DNA of 64,000 nucleotides from the NCBI GenBank assembly GCA_041746735.1, contig JBGTGP010000051.1, positions 93,504-157,503 of the forward strand, in the 5' to 3' direction. A program made the position numbers and the translations under genes. The stretch comes from Opimibacter sp041746735. Its GTDB lineage: Bacteria; Bacteroidota; Bacteroidia; Chitinophagales; Saprospiraceae. Under the pieces are notes generated by a model. It made no database searches. It had not been told where the DNA came from and was given only the letters and a program-made list of their open reading frames with translations. Positions 26,704 to 37,700 of this stretch are shown one piece after another. Position 1 is the first letter of the stretch, and each line of letters begins with the position of its first letter.

Positions 26704-27999
26704 ATGAAAAAACTTCCTCTCCATGTACGCATCCTCATCGGGATGGCTGCGGGTATTCTTTTGGGTGTCATCGCGATTCGGTTTGATGGCGGTGCGCAGG
26801 GAGTGAAAGACTATATCAAGCCTTTCGGCACCATTTTTATCAATCTGCTCAAGCTCATCGCTGTGCCCCTGATCCTGGCTTCGCTGGTGAAAGGAGTGTC
26901 TGATCTCAAGGACATCAGCAAACTCTCCAAAATGGGACTTCGGACGCTGGGGATCTACCTGTGTACTACGGTCTTTGCCGTGTGTATCGGACTTGGAGTC
27001 GTCAATCTGATCAAACCAGGCTATGCCATCCCGGAGTCCACCCGGACCACGATGCTCACGGCTTATAGTGTGGATGCCGAAAAACGCCAGGCAGAAGCAG
27101 CCCTGCAAAAGCAGTCAGGTCCGCTCAAGTTTATCGAGGACATCGTGCCGGATAATATCGTCAAGGCCACTTCCTCCAATGCGACGATGCTGCAGGTCAT
27201 CTTCTTTGCCCTCTTTCTGGGCATCGCGATGATCATGCTTCCAGAGCGACGTACCAGCGTCTTCAAAGCCTTCTTTGACAACTTCAACGACATCATCCTC
27301 AAGATGATCGATCTGATCATGTTAGGGGCGCCGTTTGGTGTCTTTGCACTGATGGCTTCGCTGGTGGCGGAGTCACCGGGTCCGGATATTTTTCTCGCCC
27401 TGGGAAAATATGCCATTACAGTGCTGACTGGCCTGGCCATTTTGCTTTTTGTGTTTTATCCTTCACTGATATTTCTGTTCACTCGCCGCAATCCGGTCAC
27501 CTTTCTCAAGCAGATAGCGCCGGCGCAGTTGCTTGCGTTTTCGACCAGCTCGAGCGCGGCTACGCTTCCGGTCACGATGGAGGTAGTGGAAAAAAATGTA
27601 GGTGTAGACAATGAAGTCTCCAGCTTTGTCCTCCCGATCGGGGCGACAGTCAATATGGATGGCACAAGCCTTTACCAGGCGGTTGCAGCCGTATTTATAG
27701 CACAGGCGTTTGGCATGGAATTGAGTGTAGGCGCTCAGTTGGGGATCATCATGACGGCAACGCTCGCCTCAATCGGCTCAGCGGCCGTGCCGAGTGCAGG
27801 CATGGTGATGCTGGTGATTGTATTGTCTCAGGCCGGAATTCCGGAAGCAGGGCTGGCGCTTATTTTTGCCGTGGACCGGCCGCTGGATATGGTCCGTACG
27901 GTGGCTAATGTCACCAGTGACTGTACCGTCTCCACCATCATCGCCAAGACCCTCGGCAAGCTAAAAGATCCGCACCCTGTCATGCAGGATCCTTCCTAG
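26704..27999 (+). CDS. Dicarboxylate/amino acid:cation symporter (DAACS)
   Basis: A 431-residue inner-membrane symporter of the GltP/DctA family for glutamate, aspartate or C4-dicarboxylates. Key features are LKLIAVPLILASLVKGVSDL near 45, the serine-rich reentrant hairpin AFSTSSSAATLPVTM near 278, and LPIGATVNMDGTSLYQAV near 310. GLALIFAVDRPLDMVRTVANVTSDCTVSTII near 382-412 provides the Asp and Asn/Asp substrate-binding residues. It diverges from the AGCS gene, so two amino-acid symporters share one intergenic region. No clear terminator is visible before the convergent M14 peptidase gene. Confidence 0.94.
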   Translation: MKKLPLHVRILIGMAAGILLGVIAIRFDGGAQGVKDYIKPFGTIFINLLKLIAVPLILASLVKGVSDLKDISKLSKMGLRTLGIYLCTTVFAVCIGLGVVNLIKPGYAIPESTRTTMLTAYSVDAEKRQAEAALQKQSGPLKFIEDIVPDNIVKATSSNATMLQVIFFALFLGIAMIMLPERRTSVFKAFFDNFNDIILKMIDLIMLGAPFGVFALMASLVAESPGPDIFLALGKYAITVLTGLAILLFVFYPSLIFLFTRRNPVTFLKQIAPAQLLAFSTSSSAATLPVTMEVVEKNVGVDNEVSSFVLPIGATVNMDGTSLYQAVAAVFIAQAFGMELSVGAQLGIIMTATLASIGSAAVPSAGMVMLVIVLSQAGIPEAGLALIFAVDRPLDMVRTVANVTSDCTVSTIIAKTLGKLKDPHPVMQDPS

Positions 28000-28111
28000 G
28001 GAGACTGCACCACTACTTTGCCTGAGCGGACATCACGTCCTAATATGTCTGTCAAGGTCCAAACAATGCCAGGACCACATTTAATCCTACACTTGCACTT
28101 GCAACTTTACC

Positions 28112-30628
28112 TCAAAAAAACAACGCATTTGCAAAAAGTACTTTTCCATGATTCCAAAATGAACGGAACAGGGGATTGTCCACCATATACACCACCGAGC
28201 CACCCCCTACACGTTCATGCCCTGCCAGGAGGGTATTTCGCATCTTCTCCAGCGCCTTGTGTCCTGCAAATCCAAAATACGTTGATGTATCTTCCAGCAC
28301 AATAGCATTGCGGCCGTGTTCCAACCATCGATACGCAGATGCGCCGGTCTTCAGCGTCCAGTAGGTCTGCCCGAGTCCAAAGCAAAGCGGATGCGTGCGA
28401 TCCATGGTCGTCCGGAATATCGCGCCGGGGATCTCCTCCGTCAATGACTCACGCTGACCAGACGAATACTCATCAGGATGAAACGCCGCTTCCTCCCGAC
28501 GCATCGAATCTGCCCGCTCTTCCGATCCATACACAATACCAAATCCACTCCGTCCCGCAACCCGTTGTATACCCGAACCCATAGCCACTACCCGACCTCC
28601 CCGCTGCACCCATCCGGAAATCCGCTCGATAACCTCATCCGACAAAGCATAGTACCCTTCAGGCAACAGCAATACATTGTATAATTCCATCGGTATATGC
28701 ATCACTTCCTCTACATCCACAATGTGCAAACTTGAGTTCAACTCTTCTTCAAAAAAATGCCACATCTCACCCAGATGCAGCGAACTCACGCCCTTGCCAG
28801 AGAAGGTCAGTACTTCAGGGCGCCTGACCAATGGATACGCATCTGATCCCAAATCCCGTCCTGCATCTGCCATCCCACCCCGGATAAGGTGAAACGGCAT
28901 CACCGACCCGTCGGCTATATCCCGGATCACTTCATCAAACCCCGGATGCTTGCGATTGTCCGCACGCATAAACAATACTGTCCCTGCCGGATATGATGTA
29001 CCTCCGTTTGAAAACGGATGCACCGCATATCGTGCCACCACACCCGCCCGAAGGGCAGACATCAGGGTGCGTGCTGCAGGCACTGACCCCCACATCATCG
29101 CATAGGCATACGGGCGTTCGCCCGAATTGATTCGCACTCGAGCCGAATCATAACGGGTCGAATACGGCAGCACCTCCTCCGTACCATATACCTCCAGACC
29201 ATATGCCAACGGGACACTCCATGCCGTAATGTCATAGGTCAGTGAATCGGACATCTTACCCTCCGGCTCAAATAACACCTGCACCAACACGGATCGGGGT
29301 TGCGATACAGGTATAATCAAATCCCCGGCAGATGCTGTGAACACCTGCGGCTCACCTGAAACATAACTCATACCCCTGATCCCCATTCGTTCATTCCGGA
29401 CCACTCCGCAGATGATCTGATTTCGTTCGAGCAGCGTCAGCAAATCCTGCATACGACCCGGATTGTTGTTTCGCTTGATGACGTAACTATTGATTCCACC
29501 CGGTGGATCGGAAATACTTTTCTTGTAATAGTTTGAAAACTCACGCACCAGATCAGCGGCATGTCGGGCACTCACTTCGATGGTCGACATGGACGCCACA
29601 TGATGATGAGCTATGCGATCATACAAGGTCAGCGTATCTCCGTTCTCCAGCAGTACGGCCCGGTTAGCATAGCCACTACCGCCCTGCTCATAGGTCATGC
29701 CGATCGCACCGGCAAATGTTGGATAGGTATCACCGTAAGACGGATAGAACAAATCAAACCGTTCCCGGGTATAATACCGCCAGCCCTCCCGATCAAAGTG
29801 TGACGCATGATTTTTTCCTATATCGGTCTGAAATGCGGATTGCCATTCCGTCACATACGGATGATAGGGCTGCGCCGCAGGTGCGAAATAATAAGGGGAT
29901 TCAGCCCCCATCTCATGTATATCGGCATGGACATGCGGCATCCATTGCAAATAAAATGCAATGCGATCGCGTGATTCTTTCTGGGTCTGCCAGGCCCAAT
30001 CGCGGTTGAGATCAAAGTAATAATGATTGGATCGTCCTCCGGGCCAGGGTTCCTGGTGGTCCCGTGTTTCAGGCCTTGGATTGAACGGGTGGGCACTGAC
30101 ACTATTGCTCCACTGGGAGTAACGGCTATAGCCATCCGGATTGAGACATGGATCTAGGATCACCACCGTATGCTCCAGCCAGTCATCAACAGGTGGACCA
30201 CCACGGAGGAGATCATACAGCACCGCCATGGAGCTTTCAGCACCGGCGGCTTCATTGCCATGGACGGTATAACTCAGATAGACAAAGACGATATCTTCTG
30301 CCACGGTACCGCCATCAAGTATTCCGGTGCGGCGCAAATTATTTTGACGAATAGCCTCGATGCGGGACATATTCTCCGGACTGGTGATGATAGCTGCGAC
30401 AAGTGGTCGGAGTTCATAGGTAGTACCGTACTCGATGAGTTGGACTTTATCACTGCTCCTGGCTGCTGCCCTGAAGTAATCGACGAGGAGATGATGGGGT
30501 GTAAATCTGCTGCCCAGCGAATACCCCAGAAATGAATCTGGTGATGGGAATGATGTCGCCTGAGCTATGACAGTGGAGAGCGCACTGGTGAGGGTCAGGT
30601 AGCAAAGGAGGAATAGGCGAAGATTCAT
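28112..30628 (-). CDS. Secreted M14-family zinc carboxypeptidase
   Basis: An 838-residue exported peptidase. After a signal peptide (MNLRLFLLCYLTLTSALSTVIAQ), the M14 domain carries His and Glu zinc ligands in YTVHGNEAAGAESS near 124. The third His is in HADIHEMGAESPYYF near 234, with the catalytic Glu in IGMTYEQGGSG near 312. Residues from ~380 on form an additional domain seen in large Bacteroidota M14 proteins, including a dihydropyridine-like LLLPEGYYALSDEVIERISGWVQRGG block. The latter resembles class I glutamine amidotransferase-like folds. Upstream in-frame Mets exist; ATG 30628 is chosen because a TATCTTTC box lies just upstream. Confidence 0.9.
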   Translation of the reverse strand: MNLRLFLLCYLTLTSALSTVIAQATSFPSPDSFLGYSLGSRFTPHHLLVDYFRAAARSSDKVQLIEYGTTYELRPLVAAIITSPENMSRIEAIRQNNLRRTGILDGGTVAEDIVFVYLSYTVHGNEAAGAESSMAVLYDLLRGGPPVDDWLEHTVVILDPCLNPDGYSRYSQWSNSVSAHPFNPRPETRDHQEPWPGGRSNHYYFDLNRDWAWQTQKESRDRIAFYLQWMPHVHADIHEMGAESPYYFAPAAQPYHPYVTEWQSAFQTDIGKNHASHFDREGWRYYTRERFDLFYPSYGDTYPTFAGAIGMTYEQGGSGYANRAVLLENGDTLTLYDRIAHHHVASMSTIEVSARHAADLVREFSNYYKKSISDPPGGINSYVIKRNNNPGRMQDLLTLLERNQIICGVVRNERMGIRGMSYVSGEPQVFTASAGDLIIPVSQPRSVLVQVLFEPEGKMSDSLTYDITAWSVPLAYGLEVYGTEEVLPYSTRYDSARVRINSGERPYAYAMMWGSVPAARTLMSALRAGVVARYAVHPFSNGGTSYPAGTVLFMRADNRKHPGFDEVIRDIADGSVMPFHLIRGGMADAGRDLGSDAYPLVRRPEVLTFSGKGVSSLHLGEMWHFFEEELNSSLHIVDVEEVMHIPMELYNVLLLPEGYYALSDEVIERISGWVQRGGRVVAMGSGIQRVAGRSGFGIVYGSEERADSMRREEAAFHPDEYSSGQRESLTEEIPGAIFRTTMDRTHPLCFGLGQTYWTLKTGASAYRWLEHGRNAIVLEDTSTYFGFAGHKALEKMRNTLLAGHERVGGGSVVYMVDNPLFRSFWNHGKVLFANALFF

Positions 30629-30632
30629 GGAC

Positions 30633-30640
30633 GAAAGATA
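30633..30640 (-). promoter_or_regulatory. -7 box of the M14 peptidase gene
   Basis: The minus strand reads TATCTTTC, a one-mismatch TAnnTTTG, only five bases before the ATG at 30628. This suggests a nearly leaderless transcript. Confidence 0.4.
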
Positions 30641-30649
30641 CACCATGGG

Positions 30650-30689
30650 GTGGTTGGAGCAAAGGGATGGTGGAGCAAGCTCCAACCAC
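30650..30689. repeat. REP-like palindrome
   Basis: GTGGTTGGAGC (30650-30660) pairs perfectly with GCTCCAACCAC (30679-30689). An inner GGAGCAAGCTCC copy lies within the loop. It sits between the M14 and metF genes, both on the minus strand. The GGAGCAA.CTCC centre recurs at 62875-62898 and 62937-62960. Confidence 0.75.
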
Positions 30690-30695
30690 AGCAGG

Positions 30696-31652
30696 CTACA
30701 ATAAACCTTTCATGATGCGGGTGATCGTACGGGCATCCCCCATCGTGTAGAAATGGATACACGGTACGCCTTCACGAATCAGCTCTTTACACTGCTCGAT
30801 GGTCCATTCGACGCCAATATCCAGCACCTCTGCGTCCGTTTTGGTTTTGTTGACTTCACGGACAAGTGCATCCGGCATATTGACATAAAACTTTCGGGGT
30901 ATAGCCGCAAGCTGATACCTCCGCGTGAGGGGTTTGATCCCCGGCACTATGGGTACGGCAATATCTCGTTCACGACATTGACGGACATAGTCAAAAAACC
31001 GGCCATTGTCAAAATACATCTGGGTCACAATATAATCCGCACCGGCTTTGATCTTCTCTGCGGTGTAATGGAGATCAAAATCCAAATTAGGGGCCTCAAA
31101 ATGTTTTTCAGGATATCCGGCTACGCCTATGCAGAACTGGGTTTTACTGCCATTCTCAATATTGATATCCAGATATTTCCCGGCATTCATATCGGCGATC
31201 TGGCGGACGAGATCAAGCGCATAGCCGTGACCTCCGGGTGTCGTATTGAACTTTTCTTCAAACGTCATCGCATCTCCGCGGAGCGCCAGTACATTGTTGA
31301 TGTCCAGAAAGGCCAGATCGATCAGGGCATTCTCGGTATCCTCTTTGGTAAATCCGCCACAGATCAGGTGTGGAACAGCTTCTACACCATACTTGTGCAT
31401 GATGGCGGCACAGATCCCGACCGTACCCGGACGTTTGCGGATAGCGGTTTTTTCATAATACCCGCTCTCATGGCGAGTATATACAAACTCTTCCCGATGA
31501 TAGGTGACATCGATAAAGGGAGGCTTGAACTCCATCAGGGCATCGAGCAGGCGGAACAGGTCAGCCATACTCCCGCCTTTGAGCGGAGGCAGTATCTCAA
31601 ACGACATCAGGGTCTTGCCCGGTGTTTGATTGAAGTAGTCTGTGATTCTCAT
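30696..31652 (-). CDS. metF: 5,10-methylenetetrahydrofolate reductase
   Basis: Reduces methylene-THF to methyl-THF for methionine synthesis. The 318-residue TIM-barrel protein begins MRITDYFNQTPGKTLMSFEILPPLKGGSM, with the catalytic Glu of the SFEILPP block. It continues with FIDVTYHREEFVYTR, NVLALRGDAMTFEEKF, and ADYIVTQMYFDN as the family does. The frame is open 18 codons upstream, but a TACCTTTG box occupies that stretch, so ATG 31652 is the start. With metG in the same window it is a second methionine-related gene, though not linked in an operon. No SAM riboswitch fits in the very short leader. Confidence 0.95.
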   Translation of the reverse strand: MRITDYFNQTPGKTLMSFEILPPLKGGSMADLFRLLDALMEFKPPFIDVTYHREEFVYTRHESGYYEKTAIRKRPGTVGICAAIMHKYGVEAVPHLICGGFTKEDTENALIDLAFLDINNVLALRGDAMTFEEKFNTTPGGHGYALDLVRQIADMNAGKYLDINIENGSKTQFCIGVAGYPEKHFEAPNLDFDLHYTAEKIKAGADYIVTQMYFDNGRFFDYVRQCRERDIAVPIVPGIKPLTRRYQLAAIPRKFYVNMPDALVREVNKTKTDAEVLDIGVEWTIEQCKELIREGVPCIHFYTMGDARTITRIMKGLL

Positions 31653-31663
31653 ACGAAGGGTGT

Positions 31664-31671
31664 CAAAGGTA
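31664..31671 (-). promoter_or_regulatory. -7 promoter box of metF
   Basis: The minus strand reads TACCTTTG, an exact TAnnTTTG, 11 bases before the ATG. It lies between the terminator of the giant repeat gene and metF, so metF is transcribed independently. Confidence 0.6.
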
Positions 31672-31690
31672 GTTGACCTGCCGAAAACGA

Positions 31691-31715
31691 CAAAACCCCG
31701 GACCATTGTCCGGGG
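31691..31715 (-). terminator. Intrinsic terminator after the giant repeat-protein gene
   Basis: On the minus strand CCCCGGAC and GTCCGGGG (31696-31715) pair perfectly around AATG and are followed by TTTTG. It lies 22 bp past the stop of the gene ending at 31738. Confidence 0.8.
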
Positions 31716-31737
31716 TATTCATCACCATTGATTCTCA

Positions 31738-34700
31738 TCAATGTTTGTTCAGGATCAACATAGTCTTGGTCAGCTGGACATCGCCTGTGCGTATCGTGTA
31801 GTAATACAGCCCTTGCGGCCAACCGTCATTTCGTATAGTGAATTGCTGCATACCAGCGGCAAACTCATTGGTCATCAATAAGATCTCTTCGCCTACAGCA
31901 TTGGTGATGCTGAGCGCCACCTCACCCGCCTGCGGGATCTCAAATGGAATAATCGTTTCATCTCCCCATGGATTCGGACGGTTCTGATGCAACGTCACCT
32001 CTTCGGCGATCCATGCCACATCTTCAGCATCCCATCTCAGCCGCAGGTCGAAGGTCTCCTCCTCTTCATTGTACATTTCGGATACCAGTACTTTATGATC
32101 CAGGCTGATCCTGTCTCTAAGATGCCCGGTATGCAGCGCCTGTACCGTGAGTCTGACAATACCTGAAGGTGCTGTCGCCTCAACTGGTGTCCAGGCAAAA
32201 CGTATTGCCGGACCATCGACATGCCACATCTCCTCCCGAAGACCATCTGCCATCGGTGATATCTGTAACAATTTGAGATCATCCAGAAGCAGGCTCCATT
32301 GTCCACCGATCAGGCGTTGTCCATCTTCATCGAGGTGGATTTCGACTTCCGCAATTTCACCAGCCGTCATATAGCGGTTCGTGACATGAAGCGTTATCAG
32401 GCCCGCGCTGCGGGGTTGCAGTCTGTCGAGATGTGCGTTGACAGACTGATTGAGGTCACCGATCTTGATGCCTTTAAAGTCTTCTATTTTGCCATTCTCA
32501 TCGAGCATAAAGGTGGCAGTCTCCTCAAAAGGCCATGGGTGATACGGATCGATAAAATCGAAGTCCTCCGGAATAAACCGCCATGACGGTGATTTTGGGA
32601 AGACATCATAAATACCCAGGATCAGTTTACGGATCTCCACCAGATCAATCGCGGATACACCACCACTGCTGTTGGCATCAGCAGCGATATAATGATAGGG
32701 TGTTGTGAAAGGCTCCGATCCCAGCAGGTGCTTCTGCAAGCGAACCAGGTCCAGGGTGGACACCCCGTTCTTTGGATTGTCATTGCGGTCAGCCTCCAGG
32801 GTATACATCTGCTCAGCAGGTACGACTGGAAACTGGAAGGAACCATCCTCTGTGGTCATAAAGGATCCATACATTTCGCCACCGGATAGGAGGGAAATGC
32901 CAACATGCGCTACAGTATGATTATTGCCCGGTGTAGTGACCAGACCGCTGACACCACCATTGGGCAGTCCGCAGACACCAGACGGATCTGTAAACACAAT
33001 GGTCGTCGTGCAGTAATCATTGTTGTTGAAATTATCCCATACCCATACCTGCACCGGCATCTGTACACCCAATGCTAAAATATCTTCGCAGGTATACGTT
33101 CTGAACGGCTGGTATGCAGTACCAGAGAATGAGTATCGCAACTGGTTTTCATGCGTGCAGTTGTCAAAACTGCTGGCATTGAAATCTTTAGCCCAGATGG
33201 TGACGGAGCCGGTAGACGGCATAGGCACCGTGCTGAGTCCATTGATACAGACGGGGGTAGGCTTCTTACAATCCTCCAGACGAATACGATCCTCACATGT
33301 TGTGACCATTCCACAACCGGAGGTCACGGTCCAAAGCACTTTGTAGTGCTCCAGCGGAATCAACGGGTTGTTATACTCGAGACCATATTGTCTCAGGGTA
33401 AGATTGGGGCTTTCCTTTGTATTCATCGTCAGATCAAATGTTCCGTCCGGATTCATGACCACATCTCGCGGTGCGACCACCACGATGGGCTGATTGCTGT
33501 TGGGTGCGAATAGTTTGACATCATACCGGATGGTGTTGGAACAGATATCCTCTATGCGTTTGGAATAATTGAGATGAACAAAGCAACTGGTCTGGAAGGC
33601 TTGATTCGTTACTTCGGTGACTTCTTTGTCGAGCGTACAGTATTTCCGGACGGAAGTATTGCAATCCGGAAAATGAGCGCCTGATGTATCCGTGATTTTT
33701 ACGACCTGGGTATACTTCCAGATCCCGGACTGGGTCTGGGTATTGTACTGGCACCAGTCGATGATGGTCCAGTCGCGCAGGATTTTTACACAAGCTCCAT
33801 CGATTTGCTCAAATCGTCTTTCCTTGAGATTGATACCGATCTGAGCACAAGCGTCATTGAGAATGACCGGGTAGATGGTATCCGGCACACCACAATGGGT
33901 GATCTCCTGATCCGCCGGCCAGATGACATCATCGGTCGGATCATTTGGATTGGCATTGTTGATGTAGAAAGGATCATAGTTGATGACCCAGATATTCTGG
34001 ATACAGAAGCCGACTCGTCCTGCCGGATCCGTGGCTGTAAATCTTCGCTGCACCAGTTTGATGGCACCTGGAGGCGCATTGGCAGGCAGATCATCGCCGC
34101 TGCAATCATCCAGTACCGTGACCCGAATATTCAGATTGAGGTTACAGTTATCTCTGGCATAGCCATCGATCCCCCACACATGTGGTTGTTGTAATTGTGT
34201 ATTTCCCGGATCGTTGATGACGATAGGCTGACGGGCACTTTGTGGAAACAGAAATCCATCCACGACTGTACCAAATATGCGGTTGTTGGGATCATCGAGA
34301 TCATTGGGATCAAACCAGAACTGGCAGCTGACCGAGATATCAGGTGCACACTGTACAATGGGGGCTTGTTTGTCCTGGACTTCTACCTCTACCATGCAAT
34401 AATTGACATTGCCTTGCAGGTCACGTACTTCGAGTTCGACGAGTATGAAATCCTGGCTGGCATCGCAACAGGATACTGGCACAAACGCTCCGAACAGCGT
34501 ACCGCGGTCATGATCATTGATCAGGCCATCGGGTTGGTGACTCATACCATTGGTGGTCCAGTCAAAGTTGATACAACTGGTCATACGACGAGCCCGGAAG
34601 GTCACCGGACCGCAGTTGTCAAAACTGCCGTCATCCAGTGTTGTGGCCGGAAGTAAAGCCACGCCCATCGGATGCTGGTTATTAATCGCAATGACGGTGT

Positions 34701-37700
34701 GCTTGTCGCAATAAGCTACCGGTGGTGTATTGTCATAGAGATCCAGCGTGGACTGACACGTGGCCAAATTGCCGCAATCATCCCGCACCTCCCAAGTAAT
34801 AATGTATTGGCCGATTGAAAGCTGAGGCAAAATAAACTGACCACCCGTCGGATCTACGATCTGGCCATTCAGCCGCAAGACATACGTCAGCGGATCAGAT
34901 CCACATGCATCGGTGGCCGGTGGCGGAGTCAGCGTAAGCTGAGCACCACATTTCCCAAAATCTGATGGACCTAAGATCACTTCCGGACAGATCATCACCG
35001 GAGGCTGATTGTCTTCGACCCTGATGATCTGAGTGCGATGTATAATGTTGGATGAATTACACCAATCTACCAGACTCCAGTCACGACGCACCGCATACGA
35101 AGCACCGCAATATTCAATAATCTTGTCTGTGTATCCGCTAAAGAATGTACCGCAGAAAGGTCCCGATATGCCGCCAATACAAGCCGGATCCGGGGTGCGA
35201 TCCGGACGGATGCAGCTATTGCCGCAATAGATCGTGGTGTCACCTGGAAATACAAACTGATCGATAGTACCGCGGAGTTGATAAATGGTTTCCTGGCATG
35301 TCGCTGTATTACCACTTGGATCGGTGGCCGTCCAGGTACGGGTGATGATTCGGGAATATATACCGTCGCACATATACAGTTGCTCCTGGTCCGTATAGCT
35401 GATGATGGTCGGACCGCAATTGTCGATGGTATTGACTCTGTACTGGTTACCGCCGATATAGGTCACAATGGTGCCTGGTGCTACAGGATAGTGTGGTATG
35501 GCATGAGGCGTCACCGCGTCAGTACATTCCAGCGTAATATCGGAGCACACCAGCTCTGGTGGAAGTTTATCTTCGATCAGCAACTGCGTGCAGCAATAAT
35601 TGCCTGACACCGGCTCTGTAATGCAAGCCTCCAGGTACTTTCCGATATGTGGTCCTGCAATGAGCTCACCATTAGAAAATTGTACCGAAGGATCAGCAAA
35701 GGTTATAATATAATGATCCCAGCAGCCATAATGACTGCCTTCGAGCAACATGTCCGGTGTAATTCTGGCTACGCAACCAAGTTCTACTGATACGTGAAGT
35801 ATATCGTTACAGGCGAGTTCGATCACTTCCGGATACTCGATGACTTCGATGGTAAAGGAACATGCTTCGGAGTAGCCCAACTGATCGGAGATCATGAATT
35901 CAAGCGTCGTTATTCCGATCGGGAAGAAACCACCTGAGGTCAATCCAGTTCCATCCAATTGGCTGATGATCGGTTCTTGTCCGCATAGCCCCTGTGGTGC
36001 CATGGTATAAAATACCGTTGCTCCACATGCTCCAGGACCCAGGTAGACCTGAATATTGGATGGACAATCCATAATAAACAGTCCGCCATCCAGGATCACG
36101 GAAACCGTTTCCGTAGTCACATTGCCCTGATCATCTGTAGCTGTGATTTCAATGGTGACCTCATTAGAGGTCATAAAGTCTTCGCAGGTAATGACAACCT
36201 GACTCATTGCTACGCTGACCTCAGGATCACAATTGTCCCGAAGATTCAAAATAAACATCTCCGGTGTCAGGTGGATCGTATCGCCCAATGCAAAAGTCAC
36301 CAAGGCATCTCTGACGGTCAGCCAAGGTGCGACTTCGTCGATCAGATAGATCATCTGCACGTGCTCTTCCACATTGCCGCAATAGTCTACACATACCCAT
36401 TTCCGGGCATACTGATAGGGTACGACTTCACCCAGTTCTACGGCATACATGGTATCCATGAGGTAGCCACAGGCATTCTCCGGCATAAAAAGGTTACCTG
36501 TAATATTGTAATCCATCATGTCCGCATCACAGGGGATATAAGCATCTGCCGGAAAGACAATCTGGTTCATACTGTAATTCAAAACCGTAATTTCCTGGAT
36601 CGAAGAGCTTGAATTGCCACAAGGATCCGTCAGGGTCCAGATGCGTTGAATCACCGGATTACTGTCGCAATCCTGAATTGAAGCCATATCATCACGCCAG
36701 GTGACTGTTATGTCCGGGATTGGAGCGCAATTATCAGTGTAAACCTTCACTTCACCCGTGAAATTCATATCCAGTGGATTGTCATTGCAATCAATCACAA
36801 TATCAAAAGGCGTGTAGAATATCGGGCCGAGTGTATCTATGAAACGGATTTGCTGTATAGCGGTTGAAAAATTTCCACAAAGGTCTGTCGCCTTCCACAC
36901 CCTCTCACGAAGTCCCGTGTTGTTGCAAAACAACAGGCCGGAGTCATTGTCCGAAAACGTAATGACGATATCACTGACTGGAGTACATGCATCTGTTGCC
37001 GTAGCTCGACCGAGCGCATCCAGATCATTTTCAAATTCACAACTGATCGTCAGATCGGCCGGAAGTGCCAACTGTGGGGGCGTCTGATCCACCACTTCGA
37101 TGGTCTGAATACAACTATTGGAATTGCCGCAATCGTCATAGACGATCCAGGTACGGAAGATCGTGCCCGTGCCATTGCATCCACTGAGGCCAGTCGTATT
37201 GTCAAAATGGAGCAGATCCATGTCTTCCGATGCCGTACAATTGTCAGAGATCTGAGGTGTACCCAGTACAGACGGATCGACTGAATCGCCGCAATTGACT
37301 TGTAATGATCCTCCACACACGATCGTGGGGGGTGTTATGTCCACAATCCGGATGATCTGCGTTACACTTTTTGAATTGCCGCAGCGATCTGTGACGACCC
37401 AGGTACGTTTGAGCGTGCCGGTTTTATTACAACCATTGATGCCTGTAGCATCATCGGACATATCTACCTGGAGCATGGCACCGGGTGTACAATTGTCCGA
37501 AGCGGTGATATTTCCAGTGACGGATACATCCAGAGATGATTCACAGGAAACGGTGATTGGGGCCGGTGGGGTGACCACTGGTGCTTTTGTATCCGTGATC
37601 GTCAATACCTGAACACAGGTCGTCCGGTTACCGCAGGCATCAGTAGCGGCCCAGGTACGGTAAAGATTACCGGTACCGTTGCAACCTGTCAGGTTTGACA

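Noticed and set aside
26515..27108. 197-residue minus-strand ORF between AGCS and DAACS
   Set aside because: Largely antisense to the DAACS gene start; low-complexity His/Asp/Arg composition and no motif.
31641..31672. SAM riboswitch upstream of metF
   Set aside because: The promoter box lies 11 bases before the ATG, leaving no room for a leader.
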